From Rhodococcoides kyotonense (GTDB taxonomy: Bacteria; Actinomycetota; Actinomycetes; Mycobacteriales; Mycobacteriaceae): a stretch of 64,000 bases of DNA. Below, in pieces: positions 18,220-27,568 of the stretch. A program made the position numbers and the translations under genes. Each line of letters starts with the position of its first letter. Position 1 is the first letter of the stretch. Under the pieces are notes generated by a model. That model made no database searches. It saw only the letters and a list, made by a program, of their open reading frames with translations, and had not been told where the DNA came from. The DNA lies in NCBI RefSeq assembly GCF_001645385.1, contig NZ_LVHI01000037.1, forward strand, positions 65,588 to 129,587, in the 5' to 3' direction.

Positions 18220-20319
18220 GTGGAATCCAGGAAGATACGGATCGGCATCGACACCGGTGGCACTTTCACCGACATCGTGGCAGTCGACGACGAGACCGGC
18301 GCAATTGTCACCACCAAGACCCCGTCGACCCCCTCCGATCCCGCGGAGGGGTTCCTCACCGGCATCGAGAAGGTGCTGGAGAAGCTCGGTGAGAGCGGTG
18401 ACAGTATCGGTGCTGTCAGCCATGGCACGACGGTGGCGACCAACAAGTTGCTCGAGGGCAAGGTCGAGAACCTCGGATTCATCACCACCGAGGGCTACGA
18501 GCACGTCCTCGAGATCGCGCGTCAATCCGTGCCCGACGGCTACGGCAACTCCTACTTCTGGGTCAAGCCCGACCGCATCGTGCCGGCCGACCGCGTCAAG
18601 ACCGTGGGTGGCCGTTTGTCGTTCGATGGCAGCGAGATTCGCCCGCTCGACGAGGGCAGCGTCCGCGCCGCAGCACAGTTCTTCAAAGACCACGGCATCA
18701 AGACCATCGGTGTCTGCCTCATGCACTCGTACGCCGACCCGTCGCACGAGGAGCGTGTACGGGACATCCTCGACGAAATGTTCCCCGAGGCCACCGTCAG
18801 CATCTCCAGCCAGGTGCTGCGTGAGTACCGAGAGTACGAGCGGTCCATCACCACGCTCGTCGATGCCGCGGTGAAGCCGAACATCCGCAATTACGTCAAC
18901 AACATTGCGAACCGTCTGCGTGAGTTCTCCACGGCCGACGGCGAATCACGCGACATTCCGTTCTACGTCATGAAGTCCAACGGTGGGGTGCTGTCGGCCA
19001 AAGAGGTTGTTCACCAGCCCATCACGACAGTTCTGTCCGGACCTGCTGCGGGTGCACTGGGCGCCGCGCTGATCGCCGATGCTGCCGGCGTCGACCAGGT
19101 GCTGACGTGTGACGGCGGAGGCACCTCGACCGACGTCACCGTCGTCGTCCGCGGTGAGCCCGCGCTGACCACCGAGGGACGCGTCGGAAACTATCCGTCG
19201 AAGATTCCGATGATCGACGTCGTGACCGTCGGTGCAGGCGGTGGCTCGATTGCGTGGATGACGCCGGAACGCACGCTCCGCGTCGGACCCCAGTCGGCAG
19301 GCGCCGATCCCGGACCGTTGTGCTACGGCAAGGGCGGCAGCGACCCGACCATCACCGACGCGCACGTATTGCTCGGACGTATCCCGCCCCACCTCTTGGG
19401 CGGTGAAATTCCACTCGACACCGAGCTGGCGCGGAAAGGGCTCGAGCAGTTGGCTTCCGAGCTGAACCTCAGGTTCGAAGAGTGCGCTGTCGGCATCCTC
19501 GAAGTGTCGGCGTGGAACCAGGCCAATGCGCTGCGTCAGATCACCGTCAAGCGCGGCCTCGACGTCCGTGACTTCACCCTCGTCACGTTCGGCGGCTCGG
19601 GCTCGCTGCTGGCGTGCAAGCTGATCGACATCCTCGGTTTGAAAGACGTGCTCGTGCCGCTCGATCCAGGCAACGTATCGGCCTTCGGATTGCTGACCGT
19701 CGACGTACGCAACGATTACGTGCAGACCCATGTCGGACGGCATGACCGTCTGCAGGCGTCGGAGTTGCAGGAGCTCTTCGACACGTTGGCGGGTTCTGCC
19801 GAAATCGCGCTGGCAGAAGAGGGATTCGACGAGACCCAGCGTCGCTACGCCCGCACTGCCGACCTGCGCTACATGGGCCAGGCCTTCGAGGTGCGAGTGC
19901 CCGTCGGCGAAGGCGCGATCACCGCAGAATCGATGGATGCAGCCGCCGAGGCATTCCACGACGCACACCGCGAACTGTACGGCTACGACTTCCGTGGTGA
20001 TCCCGCGCAGCATGTCGAGTGGGTCAACCTGCGCGTCAGCGGAATCGGACCCATTCAGCGTCCGGCCGCTCGAACCGTTGCTTCCGGCTCAGGGGCTTCC
20101 TCGGCCCGCACCGGTTCGCGTCAGGCATATTTCGACTCCTGGGTCGACACCACCGTCTTCGACCGCGCACGACTCGGAGCAGGCGACACGATCGACGGGC
20201 CTGCCGTCATCGAGGAGTTCAGCTCTACCGTCCCGATCCACCCGGGATTCTCGGCGCGAATCGACACCCACGGAAACATCCGAATCTCCAAGACTTCCGA
20301 CTCGAACGGAGCGAAGTGA
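18220..20319 (+). CDS. HyuA-type hydantoinase/oxoprolinase subunit A
   Basis: The product has 699 residues, with the ATP-binding RIGIDTGGTFTDIVA at the N-terminus, SHGTTVATNKLLEG, and CDGGGTSTDVTVV near the middle, all marks of the hydantoinase A/5-oxoprolinase N-domain. It forms ATP-dependent ring-opening complexes with a B subunit, which follows at once. Known family substrates are N-methylhydantoin, 5-oxoproline, hydantoins and (as acetone/acetophenone carboxylases) ketones. The GTG at 18220 is preferred because GGAGG lies 5 bases upstream and it starts just before the conserved IGIDTGG; an ATG at 18157 would add 21 residues without family support. Confidence 0.88.
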   Translation: MESRKIRIGIDTGGTFTDIVAVDDETGAIVTTKTPSTPSDPAEGFLTGIEKVLEKLGESGDSIGAVSHGTTVATNKLLEGKVENLGFITTEGYEHVLEIARQSVPDGYGNSYFWVKPDRIVPADRVKTVGGRLSFDGSEIRPLDEGSVRAAAQFFKDHGIKTIGVCLMHSYADPSHEERVRDILDEMFPEATVSISSQVLREYREYERSITTLVDAAVKPNIRNYVNNIANRLREFSTADGESRDIPFYVMKSNGGVLSAKEVVHQPITTVLSGPAAGALGAALIADAAGVDQVLTCDGGGTSTDVTVVVRGEPALTTEGRVGNYPSKIPMIDVVTVGAGGGSIAWMTPERTLRVGPQSAGADPGPLCYGKGGSDPTITDAHVLLGRIPPHLLGGEIPLDTELARKGLEQLASELNLRFEECAVGILEVSAWNQANALRQITVKRGLDVRDFTLVTFGGSGSLLACKLIDILGLKDVLVPLDPGNVSAFGLLTVDVRNDYVQTHVGRHDRLQASELQELFDTLAGSAEIALAEEGFDETQRRYARTADLRYMGQAFEVRVPVGEGAITAESMDAAAEAFHDAHRELYGYDFRGDPAQHVEWVNLRVSGIGPIQRPAARTVASGSGASSARTGSRQAYFDSWVDTTVFDRARLGAGDTIDGPAVIEEFSSTVPIHPGFSARIDTHGNIRISKTSDSNGAK

Positions 20320-22265
20320 TGACTGCTGTACTCGATGCTGCCGCCGCGACCGCGGCCAAGCCCTACCGGCTGACCGACACCGACGGCGCAACCCCGGACC
20401 CGATTCTCGTCGAGATCGTTGCGGGATACCTGGCCAGTGTGGAGATGGAAGTGGAGACATCGATCTCGCGGACGTCACGTTCGCCGATGATCCGCGACGC
20501 GCACGACTTCCGTGCCGGAATCCACGACCGCAATCTACGCAAGCTGACTGGTCGCTCGTACTCGGCGCTGGTGCATCCGGTCGCCCGGGACTTCCCGCTC
20601 GACACGATGAAGCCCGGCGACGTCTACTTCCACAACGACGTCTACCTGTCCGAAGGCGGCATCGGCCATCTTCCCGACCTGTGCGTCACGGTGCCGGTGT
20701 TCGCTCGCGTGACTCCGGACGTGGAGCCGAAAGTCGTTGCGTTCGTGCAGGCGTTCGGTCATCACGACGACATCGGCGGATGCTGCCCGGGTTCGATGCC
20801 GTCCGGTGCGACGACGGTGTACGAGGAAGGCTTGATGGTGCCGCCCATCAAACTGTGGGATCAGGGCGTACCCAACGAGGCAGCACTGCGCATCATGACG
20901 CGCAATTCCCGCATGCCCGACGCGCTGGCTGCCGATCTGGACGCCGAATGCTCGGCATGCTTGATGGGAGCGCGGCGGCTCACCGAGCTGTTCGAGCGGT
21001 ACGGCGTCGACACGGTCGAATCCTGTTTCGACGCGATGATGGATGCGACCACGGAGACGTACCGTCGCGAAATTTTGAGCAAGATCCCGGTGGGCGAGTA
21101 CACGTGGGAGGACTACGCGGAGCACGACGGCGTCGACGAGCCCATGCTGCACACCCAACGGATCACGTTGACCAAGACCTCTGCCGATGACGAGGGCGGC
21201 GAGCGATTGATCCTGGACTTCAACGGAACAGGACCGCAAGCGAAGGGGCCGATCAATCACTGCGGTGACTACGCCGACGGCAACTTCCTGATCAAGTGGC
21301 TTGCCCCGATCCTGCGTAACCTTGCCGATACGCCCGAGCGGATGGCCGAGCTCGACGTCAACGAGGGCGTCGTGCCGCTGATCGAGATGAAATTCCCCGA
21401 AAAGGGAACGCTTATTACCCCGATCTTCCCGGCGCCGACGAATGCTCGTACGTTCGTCATCCTGCGGCTGCTCGGCGTGCTCGCAGGCGTCGTCGCCAAG
21501 GCTGTCGACGGGAACATGCCCGCCGATCAGGAGACCATTCGCTACACCGGCGTCTACGGCGAGGATTTCGACGGCCATTCGTACCTGATGCGTGAGGTGC
21601 TCGGGGGCGGATCCGGTGGCCGGTATTATTCGGACGGCGAGGACACAATCCACGTCGTGCCTGATTCGCGGAATCTCCCCACCGAATTCAGCGAAAGTCG
21701 CTTTCCGTTCATCGTCGAAAAGCTCGGACTGGCAATCGACTCCGGCGGCGCCGGACGCTACCGAGGTGGGCTGGGCTACGAAAAGCACATCCGAATGCTC
21801 AAGGACGCGCACTTCATGTCCATCGCTGATCGCTCGATCCTCGCATGCTGGGGAGTCAAGGGCGGCAAGGCCGGGCGGCCGTTCTCGGTGACTCTCGATC
21901 CGAACGGCCCCAACGAGCGGGAGTTCGACGCGCTCACGGACGCGGAGCCGATCAGAGCGGGCGAGGTCGTTCGGATCCGTACCACCGGTGGCGGCGGGTG
22001 GGGAGACCCGTTCGACCGACCCGTCGAAGAAGTACTGCGTGACGTCTTGTGGCGCAAAGTGTCTCGCGACGGTGCCCGCGAGGATTATGGCGTCGTCATG
22101 ACAGGGGACGTAGAGCCGGTCGTCGATATGGATGCCACGGTAGCTCTTCGCGACCGGCTACGGGCCGACCGAGGCGACGAGGAACCGTTCTTCGATCGTG
22201 GCCCGGGCTACGCTCGGCTGTCCGGTGGAGATACGTCGGCCGTCTACGACTACCTTCAGAATTGA
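20319..22265 (+). CDS. HyuB-type hydantoinase/oxoprolinase subunit B
   Basis: The product has 648 residues and matches the hydantoinase B family: DPILVEIVAGYLASVEMEVE, the block PLDTMKPGDVYFHNDVYLSE, a glycine-rich GGGSGGRYYSDGEDTIHV, and a C-terminal RTTGGGGWGDPFDRP. It pairs with the A subunit whose TGA overlaps its ATG. The natural substrate is unknown; from the neighbourhood, a hydantoin or carbamoyl ring product of purine or pyrimidine breakdown is a fair guess. Ketone carboxylases share this fold, but their third subunit is not seen. Confidence 0.88.
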   Translation: MTAVLDAAAATAAKPYRLTDTDGATPDPILVEIVAGYLASVEMEVETSISRTSRSPMIRDAHDFRAGIHDRNLRKLTGRSYSALVHPVARDFPLDTMKPGDVYFHNDVYLSEGGIGHLPDLCVTVPVFARVTPDVEPKVVAFVQAFGHHDDIGGCCPGSMPSGATTVYEEGLMVPPIKLWDQGVPNEAALRIMTRNSRMPDALAADLDAECSACLMGARRLTELFERYGVDTVESCFDAMMDATTETYRREILSKIPVGEYTWEDYAEHDGVDEPMLHTQRITLTKTSADDEGGERLILDFNGTGPQAKGPINHCGDYADGNFLIKWLAPILRNLADTPERMAELDVNEGVVPLIEMKFPEKGTLITPIFPAPTNARTFVILRLLGVLAGVVAKAVDGNMPADQETIRYTGVYGEDFDGHSYLMREVLGGGSGGRYYSDGEDTIHVVPDSRNLPTEFSESRFPFIVEKLGLAIDSGGAGRYRGGLGYEKHIRMLKDAHFMSIADRSILACWGVKGGKAGRPFSVTLDPNGPNEREFDALTDAEPIRAGEVVRIRTTGGGGWGDPFDRPVEEVLRDVLWRKVSRDGAREDYGVVMTGDVEPVVDMDATVALRDRLRADRGDEEPFFDRGPGYARLSGGDTSAVYDYLQN

Positions 22266-22267
22266 TC

Positions 22268-23077
22268 ATGGACAACGGCATTGCTCGCGGCACCGACATC
22301 GCTGTCATCGGTGCCGCGGGCAAGACCGGCAGCGCAGTGGTCGCCGCGCTGCCACCGGGTGCGCGGCGCATCGTGCACACGGCGCGAGCCGAGGGCGACT
22401 TCGAGGTGGAGCTCGAAACCGGAGCCGGGCTGCGTAAGGCGTTACTGGGTTGTCGTGCCGTCTACTTCATCGCCCCGAATGTTCATCCGGACGAGCCTGG
22501 TCTACTGCGAAATGTGTTGACAGCAGCCGCATCCGCTGGTGTCGAGCACGTGGTGTACCACTCTGTTGCGTGGCCTTTCAGTCCGGCGATGCCTCACCAC
22601 ATGGACAAGGCCGTGTGCGAAGACGAACTGCATCGATCCCCGCTGAAATGGACGGTGCTGCAGCCGTGTGCCTATCTGGAGAACTTCGCGTCGGTGATGG
22701 CTGGGGATTCTCGACGAATCACGTTGCCGTACAGCCCGGACACCAGATTCTCGTTCGTCAGTCTGCGCGCCGTGGCCGCCGTCGCTGCGACAGTGTTGGT
22801 CGAGGGCTCGCGTCATCACGGTGCGACATACGAACTCGGCGGGTCGGAGGCTATTTCGGTCCGTGAATTGGCCGCGAGGTACGGCGCCGAAGTGGAGCAG
22901 ATCTCTCTCGACCAGTGGCAGAACACGGTTGGTTACTCTATGCCTGTCGGCGCGGCCTCGAGATTGCGCGCAATGTTCGACTTCTACGACCACCACGACT
23001 TCATCGCGGGTGATGCAAGTGTGAGGGCAGTTCTCGGGCAGTCGGCGTTGGTCGGCGAGCAGCTGGCGACGTCGTGA
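22268..23077 (+). CDS. NmrA-like NAD(P)-binding protein
   Basis: The product has 269 residues. The N-terminal Rossmann motif IAVIGAAGKTGSAVVAAL (about 10-27) and the later VEHVVYHSVAWP and WTVLQPCAYLENF blocks place it in the NmrA/atypical short-chain dehydrogenase family. The tyrosine-lysine catalytic pair of classical SDRs is not evident, so it may be a reductase or a redox-sensing protein. It follows HyuB by 2 bases and probably shares its transcript. Confidence 0.78.
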   Translation: MDNGIARGTDIAVIGAAGKTGSAVVAALPPGARRIVHTARAEGDFEVELETGAGLRKALLGCRAVYFIAPNVHPDEPGLLRNVLTAAASAGVEHVVYHSVAWPFSPAMPHHMDKAVCEDELHRSPLKWTVLQPCAYLENFASVMAGDSRRITLPYSPDTRFSFVSLRAVAAVAATVLVEGSRHHGATYELGGSEAISVRELAARYGAEVEQISLDQWQNTVGYSMPVGAASRLRAMFDFYDHHDFIAGDASVRAVLGQSALVGEQLATS

Positions 23078-23262
23078 ATCTGGATGTCAAGCGACTGCTG
23101 CGGTCGGTCGCTACGTTCCTGCATCGAACAGAACTCGACAGGGCGATCGACGAGCTTCGGGATCGCGAACGTGACGCGTGGGTGTCAGGCCGCGTCTTCG
23201 ACGCCTGGGTGTTGGCCGGCGAGCGCACCGAATGCGAACGAATTCGAAACCTGTGGCCGTGA
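23074..23262 (+). CDS. Hypothetical small protein (62 aa)
   Basis: A GTG at 23074 overlaps the TGA of the NmrA-like gene (GTGA). The 62-residue product is charged and helical (FLHRTELDRAIDELRDRERD), without signal or membrane segment. I recognise no family. The overlap and the high density of Arg/Glu/Asp favour a real gene at the end of the operon. A palindromic element follows 40 bases later. Confidence 0.45.
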   Translation: MNLDVKRLLRSVATFLHRTELDRAIDELRDRERDAWVSGRVFDAWVLAGERTECERIRNLWP

Positions 23263-23302
23263 CGCGTGAGGGTGCACGCACGACGCGTACTGCGGGAACT
23301 GC

Positions 23303-23331
23303 CCATTCATGTTGTCAGACAACATGAATGG
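23303..23331. repeat. 29-bp palindromic element, second of two related copies
   Basis: CCATTCATGTTGTC, a single A, then the exact complement. It shares the core CATTCATGTTGTC and the downstream CCATTC-TG with the element at 4823-4867. Like that copy it lies between the 3' ends of convergent genes and just outside the stop of the minus-strand gene. Confidence 0.8.
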
Positions 23332-23343
23332 ACCATTCTTGTC

Positions 23344-23709
23344 TCAGTAGTCGAGGATCGTGAAGGGGTCGAAGATCGAGATTCCCCGGATGTCCCCCTC
23401 CGATGATCCGGTCGGGATGGAGATTCCGCGGAGCAGGTGGGCATTGCCTGACGGATCGACCTGCCAGCTTTGGCCCTGACCGTGGAAACTCCAGCTGTAG
23501 ATCGGCTGGCCAGTGCCGTACGGGCTGATGATGATGGGGTCGTTGCCCCGTGGACCATAGGCCGCGGGATCGAATGCGCTGACGAAGCGTTCGGTGTTCT
23601 CGCTGGTGAACGGAGAGTCGTAAATTCCATCGGCTGACGCGGGCGTTGCGGTCAGGGCTGTTGCGCCGACTGCCAGGGCCGTGGCGGCAAATACCTTCTT
23701 GATCATCAT
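23344..23709 (-). CDS. Small secreted protein of unknown function
   Basis: The product has 121 residues. A Sec signal peptide is clear: MMIKKVFAATALAVGATAL followed by TATPASA and probable cleavage before DGIYDS. The mature part (about 94 residues) has no cysteines; it contains SWSFHGQGQSWQVDPSGNAH and an acidic end. I recognise no domain. The start MMIKK at 23709 or 23706 fits the signal peptide; the frame is open upstream but the added residues are not signal-like. It lies 65 bases downstream of the cyclase gene on the same strand. Confidence 0.65.
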   Translation of the reverse strand: MMIKKVFAATALAVGATALTATPASADGIYDSPFTSENTERFVSAFDPAAYGPRGNDPIIISPYGTGQPIYSWSFHGQGQSWQVDPSGNAHLLRGISIPTGSSEGDIRGISIFDPFTILDY

Positions 23710-23774
23710 GCAGTCCAATCGTCGAGGGTCGACTGGTGCATCGGCCATTGCTGAGCACGCGTTACCCGTGATGA

Positions 23775-24644
23775 TCATTCGAGTTCTGGAGCATCGTCTT
23801 TCGATTTCGTGAGTGCGGGGAGCCCTACCGGATACAGCTCGTGGCTGCCGCTCATACCCTTCAATTCGACTTTCCGTGGCCTACCCAGCGGGATATCACG
23901 ACCGAGTTTCACGCTCAGTGGTTCGCTGACGAGAATCTCCCCACCCTCGGCCTGGCTTGCCACGCGCGCGGCCATGGCCACGTTGAGTCCGAAGAGATCG
24001 TCGCCGCGTCGCACCGAACTGCCCGTGTGGATACCCATTCGTACTCGAATGTCGTTCCAGCGATCCGGTTTCTCGAGCAGCGCCTCCTGGACGGCCATCC
24101 CGCATCGCACAGCCTGCTCGGGGTCGGAGAACGCGATCATGAAGCCGTCGCCCTGGTTCTTGACGACGTGGCCACCATGCGCGTCGACTTGCTTCTGAAT
24201 CAGCCTGTTGTGTCTTTCCAGTAGCTTCATCCACCCTCGATCGCCCAGCTCTTCGTTGCGCGCCGTCGAGCCCTCGATGTCGGAGAACATGACGACGACG
24301 TCTCCGTCCGCGGTCAGCCGGGCCAGGTCGGGGCGTTCGACCTTGGCCCATCCGGCGAGATCCTCGATCGAGTTTCGCACCGTTGCGCCGAACCCCTTGT
24401 TGATCAGCGAGTCTGCGGTCTGGAAGGCCGTTCTGATCGCCATCGGTGCGATACCGCGTCGCCGACGCTTGTGCTGCGAATCGCTGCGTGCGCGTTCGAG
24501 CGCGTCGCGCGTGCTCTTCAATTGCCGACGGGTGACGATCATCCACACGCCGAGACCGACGATCGCGGCGGCTTCGACGCCGGTTGCAACAATCCACAGG
24601 GTCACGGGCAACATCATCGTCGTTCGGTCTGGTGAACCAAGCAT
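23775..24644 (-). CDS. Membrane-anchored class III adenylate/guanylate cyclase
   Basis: The product has 289 residues: one N-terminal helix ([20 protein letters not shown], about 14-33), a basic linker, then a class III cyclase domain from about 110. Metal-binding aspartates are D122 in MFSDIEGST and D166 in NQGDGFM. K162 occupies the purine-recognition position, and N221/R227 in [11 protein letters not shown] fit the transition-state pair. The catalytic set therefore appears complete, which predicts cyclic nucleotide synthesis at the inner face of the membrane. The start MLGSP at 24644 is uncertain; MMLPV at 24617 is possible. Confidence 0.85.
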   Translation of the reverse strand: MLGSPDRTTMMLPVTLWIVATGVEAAAIVGLGVWMIVTRRQLKSTRDALERARSDSQHKRRRRGIAPMAIRTAFQTADSLINKGFGATVRNSIEDLAGWAKVERPDLARLTADGDVVVMFSDIEGSTARNEELGDRGWMKLLERHNRLIQKQVDAHGGHVVKNQGDGFMIAFSDPEQAVRCGMAVQEALLEKPDRWNDIRVRMGIHTGSSVRRGDDLFGLNVAMAARVASQAEGGEILVSEPLSVKLGRDIPLGRPRKVELKGMSGSHELYPVGLPALTKSKDDAPELE

Positions 24645-24703
24645 TGCCCCCGGCGCGTTGCACTGATGTGCCCGGTCAGGCCAGGGGGGTCAGACGTGGT
24701 TGG

Positions 24704-25741
24704 TTACCTCTGCCGCGGGAGGTCGAGTACGACGAAGCGCAGAGCCGATCGGAGCAGCTCCTGCGTCCGATCGGCCGTCGACAACTCGCGATGGTGGTCA
24801 CCGCACACGTCCAGGAGCCCGAGGATGTTGTCGCGGTTCTGTCCGCAGATCAAGGCAACATCCTCTGCGTCAAGGGGCGTGTCTGCGGTATCGAGGTGCA
24901 AGATCGTCTGCAGTTCGGGCGGCATGCCCGTGTCCGGTGGCTCCGTGCTCAGTTCGGCGGCGATCTTTCCACCCTCGTCTTCGAAGAATCGCAGGAACGT
25001 GCCGAGGGCTCGACCGAGGTGCTCTTCGATCAGCGGAGCACAGTCGACTCGCTGGATCGCGACGACATGGTGCTCACCCACGGTGAACTTGATGTCCGGC
25101 CACTGATGGGAGTAGCAGGCGGCTTGCGCTGTTGCCGAACGGTTTTCGGGGTGCACACTGAACACCGTGAACAACTCGATCACTGCTGACGTCGAGACTC
25201 TCAGGAACGCGGTTCGCCCGTCGAACGTGAAGGGCACGTCGCCGTCGTCGTCCTTGACCGGCGGATGGCTCATGATCGAGGTGAGCATGACGTCGACCTC
25301 TTCGACGAGTTGGGTGTGCGCGCTGATGGGCTCCCAGCTGTCGTCGAACATCGATTTGGGTGCACCGTCGTTGATGCTCGCGGTGAGAAACGCCGGATGG
25401 GGCACGCCGCGTAGTTCGCGCAACATGAACTCGACTGCGTCGACGACCTCGTCAGGGTCTCCGATGACGCTCAGCCTCAGTGCGGTCTCGGACGGTCCCT
25501 CGCTGGTCCAACCGGCGTTGGTCAGCATGATGCGGTCTTCGTGCGTGACGGCGTTCAGCAGTTCGCCTTCGATGACGGCGTCCGCGCCGTAGGGGTGCAC
25601 GACCAGTGACAGGCCCTTCTGCACCGTGTGGATGGTAAGCCGGTCGTTCTCGCTCATGTCGATGAAGTACGAGCAGAGCCGGCCCGAGAACTGCCGCCAT
25701 GCCGCAGTCACTCGCGTGTCGAAATCAGGTTCCTCGCTCAT
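24704..25741 (-). CDS. TY-Chap domain protein, paralogue of the HD-fused protein at 335-1924
   Basis: The product has 345 residues. The ATG at 25741 has AAGGAGG 7 bases upstream. Residues 1 to about 290 follow the same layout as the first paralogue: an N-terminal MSEEPDFDTRVTAAWRQF, a mid PVKDDDGDVPF block, WPDIKFTVGEHHVVAIQRVD and APLIEEHLGRALGTFLRFFE. The C-terminus here is a short helical tail ending LRSALRFVVLDLPRQR instead of the HD domain. Function unknown; YbjN/chaperone-like folds suggest protein binding. The divergent GntR gene begins about 350 bases away. Confidence 0.65.
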   Translation of the reverse strand: MSEEPDFDTRVTAAWRQFSGRLCSYFIDMSENDRLTIHTVQKGLSLVVHPYGADAVIEGELLNAVTHEDRIMLTNAGWTSEGPSETALRLSVIGDPDEVVDAVEFMLRELRGVPHPAFLTASINDGAPKSMFDDSWEPISAHTQLVEEVDVMLTSIMSHPPVKDDDGDVPFTFDGRTAFLRVSTSAVIELFTVFSVHPENRSATAQAACYSHQWPDIKFTVGEHHVVAIQRVDCAPLIEEHLGRALGTFLRFFEDEGGKIAAELSTEPPDTGMPPELQTILHLDTADTPLDAEDVALICGQNRDNILGLLDVCGDHHRELSTADRTQELLRSALRFVVLDLPRQR

Positions 25742-26093
25742 GAGGAGCCTCCTTGTGAACAGTTGGCCGCAGTGCGGCCGAATCCTCCCGATACGAGTGA
25801 CAGTAGCGAGAGGGTCCGACAAACTCCGTCGTCGAATATGTCAGCGAGACAGACGGAGTCGTCGTTCATTCACACAAATGACCCATTGGTCGACGATCTT
25901 CGCCGCCATGCCGGGCGGATCCAATCGAGGAATCGAGTCGGCATGAGCATCACTGAACCCGGGGCGTACCGCCCGGTGTGGTTGGGGCCCCTCTGTATCG
26001 CCCGTGTTACGCGACGGGTCGGTTCCGTTACGGATTCGGACAAAATCGGGAAAGTGGTTCCGCAGCCCTCTGGATGCAGTGTATACAATGTAT
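25742..26093. other. Intergenic region between divergent TY-Chap and GntR genes
   Basis: About 350 bases without a supported gene. It must carry the TY-Chap promoter and the gntR/pxp promoter. An 8-bp inverted repeat ACTCCGTC/GACGGAGT lies near 25825-25860, and the GntR operator-like palindrome is at its right end (26082-26094). Short open frames here lack ribosome sites and coding character. Confidence 0.6.
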
Positions 26094-26094
26094 A
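26082..26094. promoter_or_regulatory. Palindrome at the start codon of the GntR gene, likely autoregulatory operator
   Basis: TATACA-A-TGTATA is a perfect inverted repeat that overlaps or abuts both candidate start codons of the GntR gene (26088 and 26094). FCD-type GntR regulators commonly bind TnGTATACnA-like sites, and this motif has that character. Binding here would block initiation, so autorepression is likely. Confidence 0.5.
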
Positions 26095-26789
26095 TGGCTT
26101 CAACAGTTCGTGGCCCACACCACACCGAGGGCGGTGATCTCACCGCTGACCTGCGCACCGCGATCGTCGAGGGTGTGTACCCGCCCGGCCATCGGCTGGT
26201 GCAGGAGGAGTTGGCAGATCGCTTCGGCGTCTCGCGAATTCCGCTGCGCGAGGCGATGCGCACGCTGGTCGGCGAGGGTCTGCTGCGCTCCGAACGTGGC
26301 CGCGGAACCTTCGTCACCGCGCTCGACATCGAGGAGATCGACGAGATCTACGACCTCCGACGTCTGATCGAGCCCAGCTTCGCCGAGCACGTCGTCGAGC
26401 GGGTTTCTCGTCGCGACATCGCTCGCTTCGAGGCCATGGCCGAGGCGATGGACAACGTCGGCGACACCGGCGCGGACACGTGGTCACGCACCAATCTGTC
26501 GTTCCACCTCGACATGTATCGGCTGTCGCGGCTACCGATGCGCTACGAGATCATCGCGCAGATGTACCACCGGCTCGAGCCGTACTCCCGCTTCTACGTG
26601 CACGGCACGAACGCTTACGAGCGCGTGCAGTGCGAACACAAAGGCATGGTCGACGCGCTCTCCAGTGGTGACGCGACCGCCTTGGCCGATCTGATCCTGG
26701 CCCACATCGAAGGTGGGCAAACCGGCCTGCACCGGGCCTGGGAGAACTCGGCCGACGACATGAACACCTATTGGAGGGCCAAACTGTGA
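26094..26789 (+). CDS. GntR-family regulator with FCD domain
   Basis: The product has 231 residues. The N-terminal winged helix (LVQEELADRFGVSRIPLREA, then LVGEGLLRSERGRGTFVT) is typical of GntR. The C-terminal all-helical FCD ligand domain carries metal-site-like residues in NLSFHLDMY and CEHKGMVDAL. It likely represses the downstream pxpABC operon in response to a small carboxylate. No ribosome site precedes either ATG (26088 or 26094), so the message may be leaderless. Its TGA overlaps the GTG of pxpA. Confidence 0.88.
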   Translation: MASTVRGPHHTEGGDLTADLRTAIVEGVYPPGHRLVQEELADRFGVSRIPLREAMRTLVGEGLLRSERGRGTFVTALDIEEIDEIYDLRRLIEPSFAEHVVERVSRRDIARFEAMAEAMDNVGDTGADTWSRTNLSFHLDMYRLSRLPMRYEIIAQMYHRLEPYSRFYVHGTNAYERVQCEHKGMVDALSSGDATALADLILAHIEGGQTGLHRAWENSADDMNTYWRAKL

Positions 26790-27568
26790 CCGCCGTGCAC
26801 ATCGACACCGACATCGGCGAAGGATTCGGTGTCTGGGGAATCATGGACGACGGCCCGTTGCTCGACACCGTCAGCGCAGCCAACGTCGCGTGCGGCTTTC
26901 ACGCAGGCGACCCCGACATCCTGCGTCGGACGACGAAAGAGGCTGCTGCGCGGGGTGTCTCGATCGGCGCACAGGTCTCCTACCGTGACCTGGCCGGCTT
27001 CGGTCGTCGCTTCATCGACGTCGAGGTGTCGACGCTCGTCAACGACCTCGTCTATCAGATCGGCGCCCTTCAGGCCTTCGCCCGTGTCGCCGGCACCGAG
27101 GTCACGTACCTCAAGGCGCACGGCGCGCTGTACAACGTGGCAGCGGACAACGCCGGGCATGCCCGCGCCATCGTCGAGGCCGTCACGCTCGTCGACCCGA
27201 CGCTGCCTATCCTGTGCCAGTACGACACCGAGGTCTGGACCCAGGCCATCGACGCCGGAATCCAGCCGATCGCAGAGCTTTTCGTCGATCGCAACTACAC
27301 GTCCAAAGCTCGGCTGGTCAGCCGTCGTCATCCGGCGGCGCTGATCACCGAGCCCGAGGCTGCCGCCGAACGGGCCGTGAAGATGGTGCAGACCGGCGAG
27401 ACGGTGTCCGTCGACGGCGACACCGTGCGGGTGCTCCCGCCGTCGTACGACGCGGTTGCCCTGTGCGTGCACAGCGACACCGCAGGCGCCGTCGAGATCG
27501 CAACGCAGACGCGTAAGGCGCTGGCCGACAGCGGTTTCGGTCTGAGCCCGATCGGACGGCGCCCGTGA
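26786..27568 (+). CDS. pxpA: 5-oxoprolinase subunit PxpA (LamB/YcsF family)
   Basis: The product has 260 residues and matches the LamB/YcsF family: VHIDTDIGEGFGVW, SAANVACGFHAGDP and VTYLKAHGALYNV. Together with PxpB and PxpC it opens 5-oxo-L-proline to L-glutamate at the cost of ATP. The GTG at 26786 overlaps the TGA of the GntR gene and has GGAGG 8 bases upstream. The three pxp genes overlap one another, so they are co-translated. Confidence 0.92.
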   Translation: MTAVHIDTDIGEGFGVWGIMDDGPLLDTVSAANVACGFHAGDPDILRRTTKEAAARGVSIGAQVSYRDLAGFGRRFIDVEVSTLVNDLVYQIGALQAFARVAGTEVTYLKAHGALYNVAADNAGHARAIVEAVTLVDPTLPILCQYDTEVWTQAIDAGIQPIAELFVDRNYTSKARLVSRRHPAALITEPEAAAERAVKMVQTGETVSVDGDTVRVLPPSYDAVALCVHSDTAGAVEIATQTRKALADSGFGLSPIGRRP

